A stretch of DNA of 64,000 bases from the NCBI GenBank assembly GCA_023269545.1, contig JAHFTB010000001.1:62001-126000 (forward strand), written 5' to 3'. Position 1 is the stretch's first letter, and each line of letters begins with the position of its first letter. Shown piece after piece: positions 36,519 to 47,053 of the stretch. Under the pieces are notes generated by a model. The model did not search any database and was not told the origin of the DNA. It saw nothing but the letters and a program-made list of their open reading frames with translations. Both the position numbers and the translations under genes were made by a program. Origin of the DNA: Verrucomicrobiota bacterium (GTDB taxonomy: Bacteria; Verrucomicrobiota; Verrucomicrobiia; Chthoniobacterales; Xiphinematobacteraceae).

Positions 36519-38141
36519 CTACAAAATATAGCCTTCTTCTCCATGCTCCGTAATATCCAGTCCAGTGCTTTCCACTTCGGCGCTTGGACGTAGTCCTATC
36601 ATAAGCTTTAATAGCCATCCAATCATCAAAGATGCTATTACAGCAAAAGCAACCGTAATTCCGATTGCTTTTAACTGCGTGATCCAAAGCGTATGATTGA
36701 GGATAGAATGAGCAAGCCCATTGACTGTCGCACTATTTGGAGTTATCCCCACTGCAGATTTAACAAGGTTAGCATTTACACTCGGAGTCGCAAGAACCCC
36801 AGTCAGGAGCATCCCAAGAGTACCACCTACGGCATGCACTCCAAAAGTATCCAATGCATCATCATACCCCAAACAAGCCTTCAACTTATCCACTGCGAAA
36901 AACGGAACAACACCCGCCGCCACCCCAATGAGTACCGCTCCCGTAGTATTTACAAAACCGCAAGCTGGCGTGATGACTACCAAGCCGGCAACAGCACCCG
37001 AACAATAACCTAAAACGCTTGTTTTTCCCTTGAAGAAAGTTTCCACACACGCCCAGCTGAGGCTACCAATAGCCGCAGCTAAAGTGGTGGTAAGAAAAGC
37101 ATTGCTAGCAATGGAATCAGCGCCATAAGCGGAACCAGCGTTGAAACCATACCATCCCACCCACAGCATTCCGGTACCTATCATGCATAAAACCATACTG
37201 TGGGGCGGCATTTTTTCGCGGCCAAATCCAAGACGCGGACCCACCAAAATCGCAAGAATTAAAGCACTCCAGCCAGAACTCATATGCACCACGGTGCCTC
37301 CCGCAAAATCAATCGCCGCAATTTTGGCCGCGGGATTTCCCATTCCGTTCATATAGCCCGTGGAACCCCATACCATATGTGCAAGTGGGAAATACACCAC
37401 GAACATCCAAAGAGTCACAAAGGACATGACCGCCATATATTTCATCCGCTCCGCAATCGCACCTACCATCAATGCGGGCGTAATGATCGCAAACATCAGC
37501 TGGAACATGGAAAAGACACTGTGCGAAACCCAAAATGAATAGTCCGTATTCGGTGCGGAAGTCACTCCGTTGAGAAATGAAAATTCCGTACCTCCCAAAA
37601 ATTGCCCCAAGAAAGGATGTGAAACACTCAGGTTTTTCCCAAAAATAAGGCTATAGCCAATTAACCACCATAATAACGCAACCAGGCCGGCAATCCCCAT
37701 ACATTGCGCCAAAACACTCAAAATATTTTTCTTCCGTACCAGCCCACCGTAAAAAAGGGCCAATCCCGGAAGCGTCATGAAAAGAACTAATAATGAACTG
37801 GTTAACAACCACGCATTGTGTCCGGGGCCAGGAAGATTGCTGAGCATGGAAACAGGTCCTTTGTAGCCACTGACATCCGAAGAACGAGGACTATTAGCAA
37901 TATAGGCTTCCAGATCCGCCACACGCGTCACCAAATCAGGCGTGGAGGCAGGAGTAGGAGCTGGCGCCAGCGGCGGAGATGATGGGCTCTGGGCAAATGC
38001 CAGATCCTTGCTACCAAGACAAAAGAGCGCCATTCCAATGGCTAAGATCCGCAAAATTTTAGAGGAATATTTAAATAGCATACCTAACAAAAGCATTTTT
38101 TGTGCCGAAACCTTTTCGCTCTTTTTATTGTGAGGTCTCAT
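36519..38141 (-). CDS. amt: Ammonium transporter
   Basis: A 540-residue inner-membrane channel for ammonia/ammonium. An N-terminal leader (ILRILAIGMALFCLGSKDLAFAQ) precedes a Pro/Ala/Ser-rich linker, then 11 membrane spans. Family signatures are LPGLALFYGGLVRKKNILSV, DFAGGTVVHMSSGWSALI with the pore-lining residues, and the conserved His-containing DTFGVHAVGGTLGMLLTG. Most amt genes are followed by a PII gene (glnK); here none is adjacent, and the next gene on that strand is unrelated. ATG start at 38141. Confidence 0.95.
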   Translation of the reverse strand: MRPHNKKSEKVSAQKMLLLGMLFKYSSKILRILAIGMALFCLGSKDLAFAQSPSSPPLAPAPTPASTPDLVTRVADLEAYIANSPRSSDVSGYKGPVSMLSNLPGPGHNAWLLTSSLLVLFMTLPGLALFYGGLVRKKNILSVLAQCMGIAGLVALLWWLIGYSLIFGKNLSVSHPFLGQFLGGTEFSFLNGVTSAPNTDYSFWVSHSVFSMFQLMFAIITPALMVGAIAERMKYMAVMSFVTLWMFVVYFPLAHMVWGSTGYMNGMGNPAAKIAAIDFAGGTVVHMSSGWSALILAILVGPRLGFGREKMPPHSMVLCMIGTGMLWVGWYGFNAGSAYGADSIASNAFLTTTLAAAIGSLSWACVETFFKGKTSVLGYCSGAVAGLVVITPACGFVNTTGAVLIGVAAGVVPFFAVDKLKACLGYDDALDTFGVHAVGGTLGMLLTGVLATPSVNANLVKSAVGITPNSATVNGLAHSILNHTLWITQLKAIGITVAFAVIASLMIGWLLKLMIGLRPSAEVESTGLDITEHGEEGYIL

Positions 38142-38280
38142 GAAGACTAATCATAGAGAGAGATACTGTCTATTGATAAAAATTTGAAATTCACATAATT
38201 ACAAAGAAATACAATCTCCCTTAAAACGGGAAACTACTACAAGAAAGCTGGCAAGATACTCTACTCGTTTATGTCAGAGG

Positions 38281-39048
38281 TTAAAAAACCGCACACTTAT
38301 AAAACATCCTGGATGCGCTTAGAGCTTTGCGTTCCGCAACAACAAGTCGATATCCATCCACTTGCGCCATGCCATCTTTCTCCAGACTGGATGCTAAGCC
38401 ACTGAGAGATTCGATGTGATGAGTCAATGTCGGATCATCAGTAATCGCAAAAACTTGGACACCATCTTCTTCAACAACCAAGATATCCACTAATCGAAGA
38501 GCCGGCCCTTCTTCCTGGGGCACAGAAATAGCACGACGCGCAATCTGAATCATCCGAGCCTGAGTACTTGGAACCACTGTCTCCAAGGCTTGAGAAACCC
38601 AGCCTAAAAGATGTCCCCGTACCTCATCGAGTGAAGATGCCTTTAGAATGGCCACCATATTCGATTCCTTTTCCACCGCCCGAGCCAAGGCAGACATTTC
38701 TTTCAGGAATGCCCCGCGTTCATCCGAAGGAACATAGTACATACAAACCAAATGTACGGGCACCCCATCCAGAGCGCCATAATCGATCCCAATAGGAGAC
38801 CATCCGGCTGCACACAGAAGATCCCCCCCCTCATGCTTCGTACGTGCATGGGGGCAAGCAATCGCATGACCCAATGCGGTATTCGCATGAGTCTCACGCT
38901 CCATGACCATGCTAAAAATATCCAAACTTGGAGGAACACTCGGAATGGCTTCTATCAAATTGGAAAGCAGCTCCAGAGACCCTCTTTTATCAGAGCCCGT
39001 CAGCTCAACCAAACGACCTTTTTGTAGGGCAACAAGCAAACTCCTCAT
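38281..39048 (-). CDS. PTS EIIA-like domain protein with C-terminal extension
   Basis: A 255-residue protein. Residues 1-150 are an EIIA type-2 domain: the phosphorylatable His67 is in LGHAIACPHARTKHEGG, followed by the GIDYGALDGVPVHLVCMYYVP strand region. The last 100 residues read like a compact regulatory domain (LRLVDILVVEEDGVQVFAITDD) that I do not recognise. The fusion suggests a signalling rather than a transport role. ATG start at 39048. It lies upstream of amt on the same strand, 139 bp away, so it could regulate nitrogen uptake (inference). Confidence 0.7.
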   Translation of the reverse strand: MRSLLVALQKGRLVELTGSDKRGSLELLSNLIEAIPSVPPSLDIFSMVMERETHANTALGHAIACPHARTKHEGGDLLCAAGWSPIGIDYGALDGVPVHLVCMYYVPSDERGAFLKEMSALARAVEKESNMVAILKASSLDEVRGHLLGWVSQALETVVPSTQARMIQIARRAISVPQEEGPALRLVDILVVEEDGVQVFAITDDPTLTHHIESLSGLASSLEKDGMAQVDGYRLVVAERKALSASRMFYKCAVF

Positions 39049-39124
39049 AGGGCAAAACGGTCATTTCCCACAAAAATGGCAAGAGAGCGAGCGTAAAATG
39101 AGAGGAAGAAAGATCATCGGATAA

Positions 39125-40744
39125 TATACCCAAAAGATATCTGAAAATTATATTAAAATAACATATATTTTTACTATTCCTATAGACTCCATATACAATC
39201 AAAGATCCTTTACAGATTCTCACCATTTTCATCAGCGCAAGAAGGAAAATCATAAGCCTTCTTTCAAGCATGCCACTGGGGAAAATCACCCTCGAAGTTA
39301 TGATCAACCTCCAGTTCCTCAGGATATTATAATTAAATCAACAGATGACACTCTTCCCTCTACTAAGAATTTCACTTCTTGTAGAAGCAATAAATCATGC
39401 TACGTACAAAAATTAAACAAATTAAAAACTTAGATACAAGAGAGAAATTCAATTTTAAAAAACGAAATATACCTCCTATTGGAAGAATTGGAAGACATAA
39501 ACCAAAATGCTGAAAATAATAGATTGGACACGTATGAGGATATACTTATTAAAGTGATAGAAAACAGAATTATTTCAAAAAATATTCCCACTTTTGAGGA
39601 CAAAATCAATCTTTTAAGCAATCTTCCCGATAAAATAAAATCAGTTTTTCAACCTATTGAAACAGGACTTGAAGAGTTGAGAAATAATAAAAGTTTTTCC
39701 GAAGGATGCGAAATTCTATTGAAAGGATGGAATCTATTAGAAAATAAAAGTGAATACACTGACTCCCAATATAATGAAATAAGAGCCTTGAAAAAAGGCA
39801 TTAATAAAATTTGGGATTTTTGAAAATGAAGGCCCAATAATAGACCGCATTACAGATAGTGATCTTGATATATTAACAAATCCGGAATCAATTAAAATAT
39901 TAATAGATAGAAGAAAAATATTTACAGATATTTTTATTGAAAAAAATCCTATTCTATAAATGAATATTCACAAATTTTAAGCACATTCAAAGCAGCAAAA
40001 GATTCTAATTATAAAATTGTTGCGTCGGTGCATCCATGGATGCCTAAAAAAGAGAATGTAGTGGTCGATGACGGTTGTTGGGACCATTTTTTATCAACTC
40101 TTCTTAAGAACCCGGAAATAATATTAGACACCAAAATATTAAATCCAATTCTTCATATGTTGGAAGAAGATAATTATAATAAAGAGATTATTATTTTATC
40201 AGCATTAACAGAAATATTTACCAGAGATTCACTCGGCTCTGATTCCTCTAAATTCTCTGACAATTTAAAAAATTTGCATGAGGCATCCACTTCTGCTCAT
40301 GCATTAGATATATACAGCCGAATTCTTTTGCATTTTGCTATAGATAAAAATAATATTAAGGCTATTGATATAGCCCATAAGCAAGGGATTTCCATGGACG
40401 CTCCATGGGAGAATACCGAAAAAGAAAGCCATCTATTCTTCGAAAATCCACCTCTACTCCATGCTCAAACTCCATTATTTACGGCAATAATTAATTACAA
40501 CCTCCCAGCAATGGAAATATTACTAAAATATGGAGCTCGTCTTGATATCACAGTGCATGCTCCTAAAATTCCTGATGAAAAAGACAATAAATATGCTTCC
40601 ATAAATGCAACTTTGCCTAAACCTGTTACTCCTCTCCAGTTTGCAAAACTATTGCTTGAATTACTGCCTCTTGATAGTAATGAGAACGATGAAGTGAAAA
40701 ATTTGAACAAAATTATAACATATCTTAAAAGCAATCAAAAATAG
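39125..40744 (+). pseudogene. Ankyrin-repeat protein, decayed
   Basis: An AT-rich stretch whose protein-like sequence runs through several frames. A frame with no ATG (from 39125) gives a His/Lys-rich N-terminal segment and stops at a TAG at 39431. The same frame continues without Met to YEDILIKVIENRIISKNI and on to a TGA at 39821. Homology then shifts by one near 39810-39822 (FENEGPIIDRITDSDLDIL) and again near 39940-39947 at an A-run, giving the last frame to 40744. That part ends in ankyrin-type repeats (TPLFTAIINYNLPAMEILLKYGARLDI). Ankyrin proteins are common secreted effectors of host-associated bacteria. The lesions indicate a pseudogene; recent mutation is likely since the sequence is still readable. 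Confidence 0.75.
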
Positions 40745-40763
40745 GGCAATGATCTTTTTACAT

Positions 40764-40864
40764 CAGTGATGTTACGCAAAAAAGGGAAATCTTGTGGGTT
40801 AAAATGGTTTTTTACTCCCAGAGCTCTCCTAAGAACCTGTCCTAAAAGTGCGTAACATCAGTTA
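40764..40864 (+). repeat. Family A MITE-like element, copy 5
   Basis: Between the ankyrin pseudogene and mgtA, with an extra 14 or so bases (around aagaacctgtcc) inserted near the right end. Left end cagtgatgttacgca, right end tgcgtaacatcagtta. The final tta at 40862-40864 is the TAA stop of the mgtA-like gene. Confidence 0.85.
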
Positions 40865-43477
40865 CTCATATCCAAAGCGCTTGTAAAACCAGGTTTTTGT
40901 CAGATGCGCGAGTATCATATAGCCGGCCATGAATCCTGCAATCCAAAACCAAAGTGCTGGAGGTAAAGGCATGAGACCGAGATAAGATGCGAAAGGCGAA
41001 TAAGGCAACCACGCACCCACAGTCATGACAATAAGTGTCATGAGAGCCAGGAAGGCACTGGATCTGCTTTGTAAGAATGGGATTCGATTGGTACGAATGA
41101 CATGTACAATCAGGGTTTGCGTCAGAATAGATTCTACAAACCAAGTCGAATGGAAAAGGGTTGCCAGATATGCGGAATGGGCATCCGCAGGCCCACCCGA
41201 AGGCAATGCCTTATAGGAGGCGCAGCCAAAGAAATATAATAGAACGAAAAAAGTGCAATAATCGAAAAAGGAACTGATAGGGCCCAAACACATCATGAAT
41301 TTTCGGATGTTTGCAATATTCCATTTCCGTGGACGCTCAATATATTCCTTATCTACGTGGTCTGAAGGAATTCCGATTTGAGAGACATCATAAAGGAGGT
41401 TATTGACTAGCACCTGGACCGGCAACATGGGAAGAAATGGTAATAGGTAAGAAGCTCCCAACATACTGAACATGTTGCCAAAGTTCGAGGAAGAGCCCAT
41501 TTTGATGTATTTGATAATATTCCCAAATACTTTACGCCCTTCGATAATTCCCTCCTCCAACACCATAAGGCTTTTTTCCAAAAGAATAATATCCGCGCTT
41601 TCCTTTGCGACATCCACTGCGGTATCGACGGAAATAGCCACGTCTGCCGACTTCATCGCCATCACGTCATTGATACCGTCCCCCATAAATCCTACGACAT
41701 GTCCCTGTTCCTTGAGAGCTTGAATCACCTGTTCTTTCTGAGCGGGCACTAGTCGAGCTAATACATTTGCCTCTTGAACCGCATGTAAAAAATCCTTTGG
41801 GGAAAGAGTGGCCAATTCGGGACCAGTCACCACCTGATTTGCTTCCAACCCGACGGCCATACACACCTTGCGACTGACTAATTCATTATCACCTGTCAGA
41901 ATTTTAACTGCTACGCCATGCTCGAGCAGGGCCTTAATTGCAGCCTCAGCGGTATCTTTGGGTGGATCAAAAAAAGCGATATAACCGAGCAAGACCAGAT
42001 CTGTTTCGTCTCCTTTCGAAAAGCTCTGTCGCGATTGATCAAATTCTCGATAAGCTACCGCCACCACCCGATATCCTTCCGCACTCAATTCCCGATACTC
42101 TTCCAACAAATCTTCACGGACAAATGGAATTAATGGATAGATTTCTTCGTCCACCTGATAACGAGAGCAGATAGCAGACACCTCTTCCACCGCTCCTTTG
42201 CAGATAAGAACATGGTCTCCTTCGTCACCAATAATAACGGACATTCGCCGCCGTTGAAAATCGAAGGGAATTTCATCCACTTTAATGCAGTTGCGATCGA
42301 CGTCCAATTCCGTGTGCGCAAGTACGGCTCGGTCTAACAAGTTACGTAGGCCGGTTTGATAATAACTATTCATCCAGGCATATCGCAAAACATCTTCGCT
42401 CTCTCTGCCGGTGACATCCACGTGACGTTCTAATACGACGCGGTCTTGAGTCAGCGTCCCTGTTTTGTCCGTGCAGAGAACATCCATCGCTCCAAAATTC
42501 TGAATGGCATCTAATCGGCGAACGATGACCTTCTTTTTGGACATGAGTAATGCCCCTTTGGAAAGACAAACCGTGAGGATCATGGGGAGCATTTCCGGAG
42601 TGAGCCCTACGGCAATAGAGAGGCCGAAAAACAATGCCTCGCTCCAATTGTGTTTAGTCGCACCGATGATTAAAAAAACAATTGCGACCATAACCACCAT
42701 ACAACGGACCATGAGCATGGTAAAACCATGGATCCCTTTTTCGAAGCTGGTTGTTTCCTTTCGCTTAGCAAGTCGTTCTGAAATTTTTCCAAAGACCGTG
42801 CTCCTTCCTGTAAGCAAGACAAGCCCGGTAGCGGATCCACTGACTACATTGCTTCCCATGAAGCACGCATTACAAGCTTCCAAGGGATTGGGTGTATTTT
42901 CCGGAGGCTCCGTGGATTTTTCGATCGGCATGGATTCTCCAGTGAGAGCCGATTGACTCACAAAAAAGTCCTTTGCCGTTAGAATTCGCAAATCCGCGGG
43001 AATAATACTGCCCGCAGCTAAAACAACCGTATCTCCTGGAACGACCTCTTCTATTTCAATTTCCTTTTCCTGCCCACTACGGACAACCATCGCTACCGTG
43101 CGCACCATTTTTTGAAGAGAGCGCATGGCATTGGTACTTCGGGCTTCCTGTACATAAGAGAGACCCACGCTAATCAGAATCATCATGAGCACAACGGTCC
43201 CTGAATAGGGATCTCCCATTGCATAGGAGACCACCAAAATTACCAGGAGCTGAATCACAAGAGGATGTTTACAGCGTCGAAAGATGTCTATGGCCCAATT
43301 TTCTCTCTGGGCGGATATCACTCGGTTAGGTCCGACCTCTTCCAACTGCTCCACTGCTTGCTGATCTGTCAGTCCTTGCTCGGAAATTCCCATTTTCGCC
43401 CGCAGTTCCGTGATGGGTAACCATAGTGATTCCCTAATATCGATGAGAGGATCAGAATTGCGCGTGGGAAACATCAT
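40862..43477 (-). CDS. mgtA: Magnesium-translocating P-type ATPase
   Basis: An 871-residue P-type ATPase of the MgtA/MgtB (P3B) class that imports Mg2+. The phosphorylation motif DKTGTLT, the actuator motif SALTGESMPIE and the hinge motif FMGDGINDVMAMKSADVAIS are all present. Ten membrane spans are inferred; the C-terminal IVMTVGAWLPYSPFASYLGL segment is typical of the family. Length is usual. ATG start at 43477, with a second ATG right after it. Its stop codon is supplied by a family A repeat. In other bacteria such genes are induced by low Mg2+; no leader is visible here. Confidence 0.93.
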   Translation of the reverse strand: MMFPTRNSDPLIDIRESLWLPITELRAKMGISEQGLTDQQAVEQLEEVGPNRVISAQRENWAIDIFRRCKHPLVIQLLVILVVSYAMGDPYSGTVVLMMILISVGLSYVQEARSTNAMRSLQKMVRTVAMVVRSGQEKEIEIEEVVPGDTVVLAAGSIIPADLRILTAKDFFVSQSALTGESMPIEKSTEPPENTPNPLEACNACFMGSNVVSGSATGLVLLTGRSTVFGKISERLAKRKETTSFEKGIHGFTMLMVRCMVVMVAIVFLIIGATKHNWSEALFFGLSIAVGLTPEMLPMILTVCLSKGALLMSKKKVIVRRLDAIQNFGAMDVLCTDKTGTLTQDRVVLERHVDVTGRESEDVLRYAWMNSYYQTGLRNLLDRAVLAHTELDVDRNCIKVDEIPFDFQRRRMSVIIGDEGDHVLICKGAVEEVSAICSRYQVDEEIYPLIPFVREDLLEEYRELSAEGYRVVAVAYREFDQSRQSFSKGDETDLVLLGYIAFFDPPKDTAEAAIKALLEHGVAVKILTGDNELVSRKVCMAVGLEANQVVTGPELATLSPKDFLHAVQEANVLARLVPAQKEQVIQALKEQGHVVGFMGDGINDVMAMKSADVAISVDTAVDVAKESADIILLEKSLMVLEEGIIEGRKVFGNIIKYIKMGSSSNFGNMFSMLGASYLLPFLPMLPVQVLVNNLLYDVSQIGIPSDHVDKEYIERPRKWNIANIRKFMMCLGPISSFFDYCTFFVLLYFFGCASYKALPSGGPADAHSAYLATLFHSTWFVESILTQTLIVHVIRTNRIPFLQSRSSAFLALMTLIVMTVGAWLPYSPFASYLGLMPLPPALWFWIAGFMAGYMILAHLTKTWFYKRFGYE

Positions 43478-43483
43478 TCTTAT

Positions 43484-43571
43484 GAAGTGATGTTACGCAA
43501 AAAAGGGAAACCTTGTAGGCTAAAATGGTTTTTTTGCTCCCAGAGCTCCTCAAAGTGCGTAACGTCAGTTA
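43484..43571 (+). repeat. Family A MITE-like element, copy 6
   Basis: The best conserved copy, in the divergent gap between mgtA and the GH15 gene. Left end gaagtgatgttacgca, right end tgcgtaacgtcagtta. The interior has the AAACC/GGTTT complementary pair and the full gctcccagagctcctc block. It lies 7 bp upstream of the mgtA start codon, so it must be within that gene's 5' leader. Confidence 0.9.
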
Positions 43572-43756
43572 TGAACTATAGAGCAATTTAAAATGAAGAG
43601 TACAATGACTGATCTGAAATAAGAACGCGACCGTGGAAATTTGTGGTATTCCGGCTACCCAGCGAAAGTCTTCCAATACTTGTAATACTATATTATTTAC
43701 GGTCGCAAATCGGTTCTCTTTTTTTCATTATCGCTTCTTGTAACTTCCCCTCATCC

Positions 43757-45556
43757 ATGCACATCGAAGATTACGGCTTTTTGAGCGATACGGAAACCGC
43801 CGCCCTGGTCGGTCGAGATGGCTCTATCGACTGGCTCTGTATGCCTCGGTTTGATGCTCCCGCTTGTTTTTCAAAATTACTCGGAAACCAAGATAATGGC
43901 TTCTGGAAAATAGCTCCTCTGCAGCCCGTGATCAAAAGCCGCCGCACATATCGTGGGAATACTCTTATTTTGGATACCGAATTTGAAACAGATACGGGGG
44001 GGGTGCGACTCACTGATTTTATGCCTTTGCGCGACGAGAACCCTTATGTCGTCCGTATTGTCGAAGGCATTACCGGAACTGTGGACATGGAAATGAAACT
44101 CGTCATTCGCTTTGCCTACGGTAAAATCCTCCCCTGGGTTCGTCGCCATGAGAATGGCATTGTGGCTGTGGCAGGATTAGATGCCTTAATCCTTCAAAGC
44201 GATGTAAAAACTCATGGGGAAAAGCATAGCACCGTCGCACGCTTTACCATTGCCGCAGGAGACTCCAAATCGTTTGTATTAACCTCATTTTTTTCTCATA
44301 AGGCCCTTCCAAAAACGATCCATCCCACCAATAGTTTACGAAGGACTGAAAAATTCTGGAAACACTGGTCTGCTCAAATGCAGACAAGCTGTTACGAACC
44401 AGAAGCTGTGCACCGCTCCCTCCTGGTGTTAAAGGGCCTTACATTCGCTCCGACCGGTGGCATTGTTGCTGCCGCCACCACTTCCCTACCGGAACAACTT
44501 GGCGGAGAACGAAATTGGGATTACCGCTTTTGCTGGCTGCGAGACGCCACTTTTACGCTCTACTCCTTTCTATCCGCCGGCTATACCGAAGAAGCCACGG
44601 CATGGTGTAATTGGCTCTTGAGAGCTATTGCAGGCAGTCCCGAACAAATGCAAACACTATATGGTCCGGCTGGAGAACATCTCCTGATGGAATACCAATT
44701 GCCCTATCTTTCCGGTTACGAAAATTCTCGCCCCGTTCGCATTGGCAATGCCGCTTCAGAACAATTCCAACTCGATGTTTATGGGGAAGTAATAGATATG
44801 CTCTACCACGCTCGATGTCATGGGTTGAAATCAGATGAGAATGTATGGCGACTACAACGTCATTTAATTCAATTCATCATCCAACATTGGCCTGATCCCG
44901 ACGAGGGCATTTGGGAGGTACGTGGAAAACGGAGGCACTTTACTCATTCGAAAGTAATGGCCTGGGTCGCTCTGGATCGGGCTGTGAAAATTTGTAAAAA
45001 ATTTCATGCCAAGGGAGATGTCAAATTATGGCAATCAGTTCGCGACGACATTCATCGGGAAGTCTGTGCACGAAGTTTTAATAAAAACCGCGGTGCATTC
45101 ACACAATCATTTGATTCCGACCGGTTGGATGCCGCTGTTCTTCTGATCCCTCTTGTCGGATTTCTTCCTCATAACGATGCGCGTATCCGCAGCACGGTCG
45201 AAGTGATTGAAAAAGAACTTTTGTTTAATGGCTTTGTGATGAGGTATCACCCCGAAAGTTCTGAAGCAGTGGATGGTCTCACGCCCGGCGAGGGTGCTTT
45301 TCTCCCTTGTTCATTTTGGCTTGTGGATTGCTTAAATCTCATGGGAAGACGGCAGGATGCCCTAGCACTTTTTCAGAGACTTCTTTCAATACGCAATGAT
45401 CTCGGCCTTCTTTCGGAGGAATATGACACAAGCAACCGACGTTTGATAGGCAACTTCCCTCAAGCTTTTTCTCACGTTTCCCTCATTAATTCAGCTAATA
45501 ACCTGGCAAGTACCGAGGGCCCGGCTATGGAACGGGGCGCCCGGAATTGTTCGTAG
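43757..45556 (+). CDS. Glycoside hydrolase family 15 protein
   Basis: A 599-residue (alpha/alpha)6-barrel enzyme of the glucoamylase/trehalase-like GH15 group. The ATG at 43757 gives HIEDYGFLSDTETAALVGRDGSIDWLC, the standard opening; an upstream frame from 43643 adds 38 non-family residues. The catalytic-region signature GGERNWDYRFCWLRDATFTL is clear at about residue 252-271, and the C-terminal GLLSEEYD segment, which usually holds the catalytic base, is present. No signal peptide, so it acts in the cytosol, perhaps on trehalose or maltodextrin; the substrate cannot be told. Divergent from mgtA. Confidence 0.9.
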   Translation: MHIEDYGFLSDTETAALVGRDGSIDWLCMPRFDAPACFSKLLGNQDNGFWKIAPLQPVIKSRRTYRGNTLILDTEFETDTGGVRLTDFMPLRDENPYVVRIVEGITGTVDMEMKLVIRFAYGKILPWVRRHENGIVAVAGLDALILQSDVKTHGEKHSTVARFTIAAGDSKSFVLTSFFSHKALPKTIHPTNSLRRTEKFWKHWSAQMQTSCYEPEAVHRSLLVLKGLTFAPTGGIVAAATTSLPEQLGGERNWDYRFCWLRDATFTLYSFLSAGYTEEATAWCNWLLRAIAGSPEQMQTLYGPAGEHLLMEYQLPYLSGYENSRPVRIGNAASEQFQLDVYGEVIDMLYHARCHGLKSDENVWRLQRHLIQFIIQHWPDPDEGIWEVRGKRRHFTHSKVMAWVALDRAVKICKKFHAKGDVKLWQSVRDDIHREVCARSFNKNRGAFTQSFDSDRLDAAVLLIPLVGFLPHNDARIRSTVEVIEKELLFNGFVMRYHPESSEAVDGLTPGEGAFLPCSFWLVDCLNLMGRRQDALALFQRLLSIRNDLGLLSEEYDTSNRRLIGNFPQAFSHVSLINSANNLASTEGPAMERGARNCS

Positions 45557-45604
45557 TTCTTATTATCCAACCACGAAAACTGAACTTCGGAGCCTCCCCA
45601 GCTA

Positions 45605-47053
45605 CTATAAACCGCTTTTAATGCGCTCCGCAGTCTCGGGATCAATATGGTTCCAATATGCAAGGAAACGAGACTTAATGTCAGAATTTTTCAAGCTCTT
45701 GTATTGACCCATCAACGTCTCAACAAGACGAGTGCGCTGCTCGACATCAAATACCTCTCGCACTAATATCCCCGCTTGACCAAAATCGCTGTCATCAGCT
45801 CGTAAGGTATATGCCTTGCGAACCAACTCACCGTCAGAGTTCCACCCAGAACCTTCGGCGGCACGCGTTGGATCCGCCTGGGGTCCCCCGAACGAATTTG
45901 GCGCATAAACCGGAGTCTTGGGATCATTATAACAATGCCGCGATTGACCATCCTTAGCATAGGAATTCACCTTGGCCTTGGGGCGATTGACTGGCAATTC
46001 ATTATAATTTGTTCCAATTCGGTAGCGATGCGCATCCGCATAAGAAAAGATCCTTGCTAGTAACATCTTATCCGGACTGGCATCTACGCCAGGAACCAGA
46101 TTGGAAGGTTCGAAAGCGGCTTGTTCGATTTGAGCAAAATAATTTTCCGGATTCCGATTTAATTCAAATTCACCCACTTTAATCAAAGGGTAATCGGCAT
46201 GCGGCCAAATCTTAGTGAGGTCAAAGGGATTATACCGATAAGTCTTGGCATCCTCATAAGGCATGATCTGCACGAAAAGCGTCCACTTAGGGTGATCACC
46301 ACGTTCGATGGCATCATAGAGGTCGCGCAAATAATAATCGGTGTCCACACCTGCAATCTGGACGGCTTCTGTGTTGGTAATGTTTTTTACACCCTGTTGA
46401 GTGTGAAAATGATACTTGATCCAGGCCCTGTCCCCTTTGGCATTCATCCATTGGTAGGTATGAGATCCATAACCATTCATATGGCGCCAGTTCAAGGGGA
46501 GACCACGATCCCCCATCAGATAAGTTACCTGATGAGCAGTTTCCGGTGAAAGAGTCCAAAAATCCCATTGCATGTCGGCATCACGGAGGTTGGTGTGCGG
46601 CAAACGTTTTTGAGAACGAATGAAATCCGGAAATTTCATGGCGTCGCGAACGAAAAACACGGGGGTATTATTCCCGACGATATCGTAGTTTCCTTCTGTG
46701 GTATAAAACTTTAAAGCAAATCCACGCACATCACGCCACGTATCCGGCGAGCCTAATTCTCCTGCCACTGAAGAGAAACGTGCCAGCATCTCCGTCTGCA
46801 CACCTTTCTGAAACAACGCGGCGCGGGTATGGCAACTGACATCTTCGGTAATAGTGAGAGTGCCAAAAGCACCACCGCCTTTGGCATGTACGACACGCTC
46901 CGGAACGCGCTCCCGATTAAACTGTGCGTGTTTTTCAAGGAGATAGTGATCATGCAATACCACTGCACCATCCGATCCAACGGTTTTTGAATGCTCATCT
47001 GACGCGACCGGGATGCCGGTCGTTGTGGTAGTGGGGTTCCTATTATCACTCAT
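45605..47053 (-). CDS. katA: Haem catalase, small-subunit type
   Basis: A 482-residue monofunctional catalase that breaks down hydrogen peroxide. The distal catalytic His is in [13 protein letters not shown] (about His55), the distal Asn in [15 protein letters not shown], and the proximal haem ligand Tyr in [14 protein letters not shown]. Length fits the clade 3 small-subunit group. ATG start at 47053. Convergent with the GH15 gene with 48 bp between. It indicates exposure to oxygen or host-derived peroxide. Confidence 0.96.
   Translation of the reverse strand: MSDNRNPTTTTTGIPVASDEHSKTVGSDGAVVLHDHYLLEKHAQFNRERVPERVVHAKGGGAFGTLTITEDVSCHTRAALFQKGVQTEMLARFSSVAGELGSPDTWRDVRGFALKFYTTEGNYDIVGNNTPVFFVRDAMKFPDFIRSQKRLPHTNLRDADMQWDFWTLSPETAHQVTYLMGDRGLPLNWRHMNGYGSHTYQWMNAKGDRAWIKYHFHTQQGVKNITNTEAVQIAGVDTDYYLRDLYDAIERGDHPKWTLFVQIMPYEDAKTYRYNPFDLTKIWPHADYPLIKVGEFELNRNPENYFAQIEQAAFEPSNLVPGVDASPDKMLLARIFSYADAHRYRIGTNYNELPVNRPKAKVNSYAKDGQSRHCYNDPKTPVYAPNSFGGPQADPTRAAEGSGWNSDGELVRKAYTLRADDSDFGQAGILVREVFDVEQRTRLVETLMGQYKSLKNSDIKSRFLAYWNHIDPETAERIKSGL

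Noticed and set aside
43643-43756. N-terminal extension of the GH15 protein that could be a signal sequence
   Set aside because: The residues before the family opening are not conserved-looking and the ATG at 43757 fits the family exactly.
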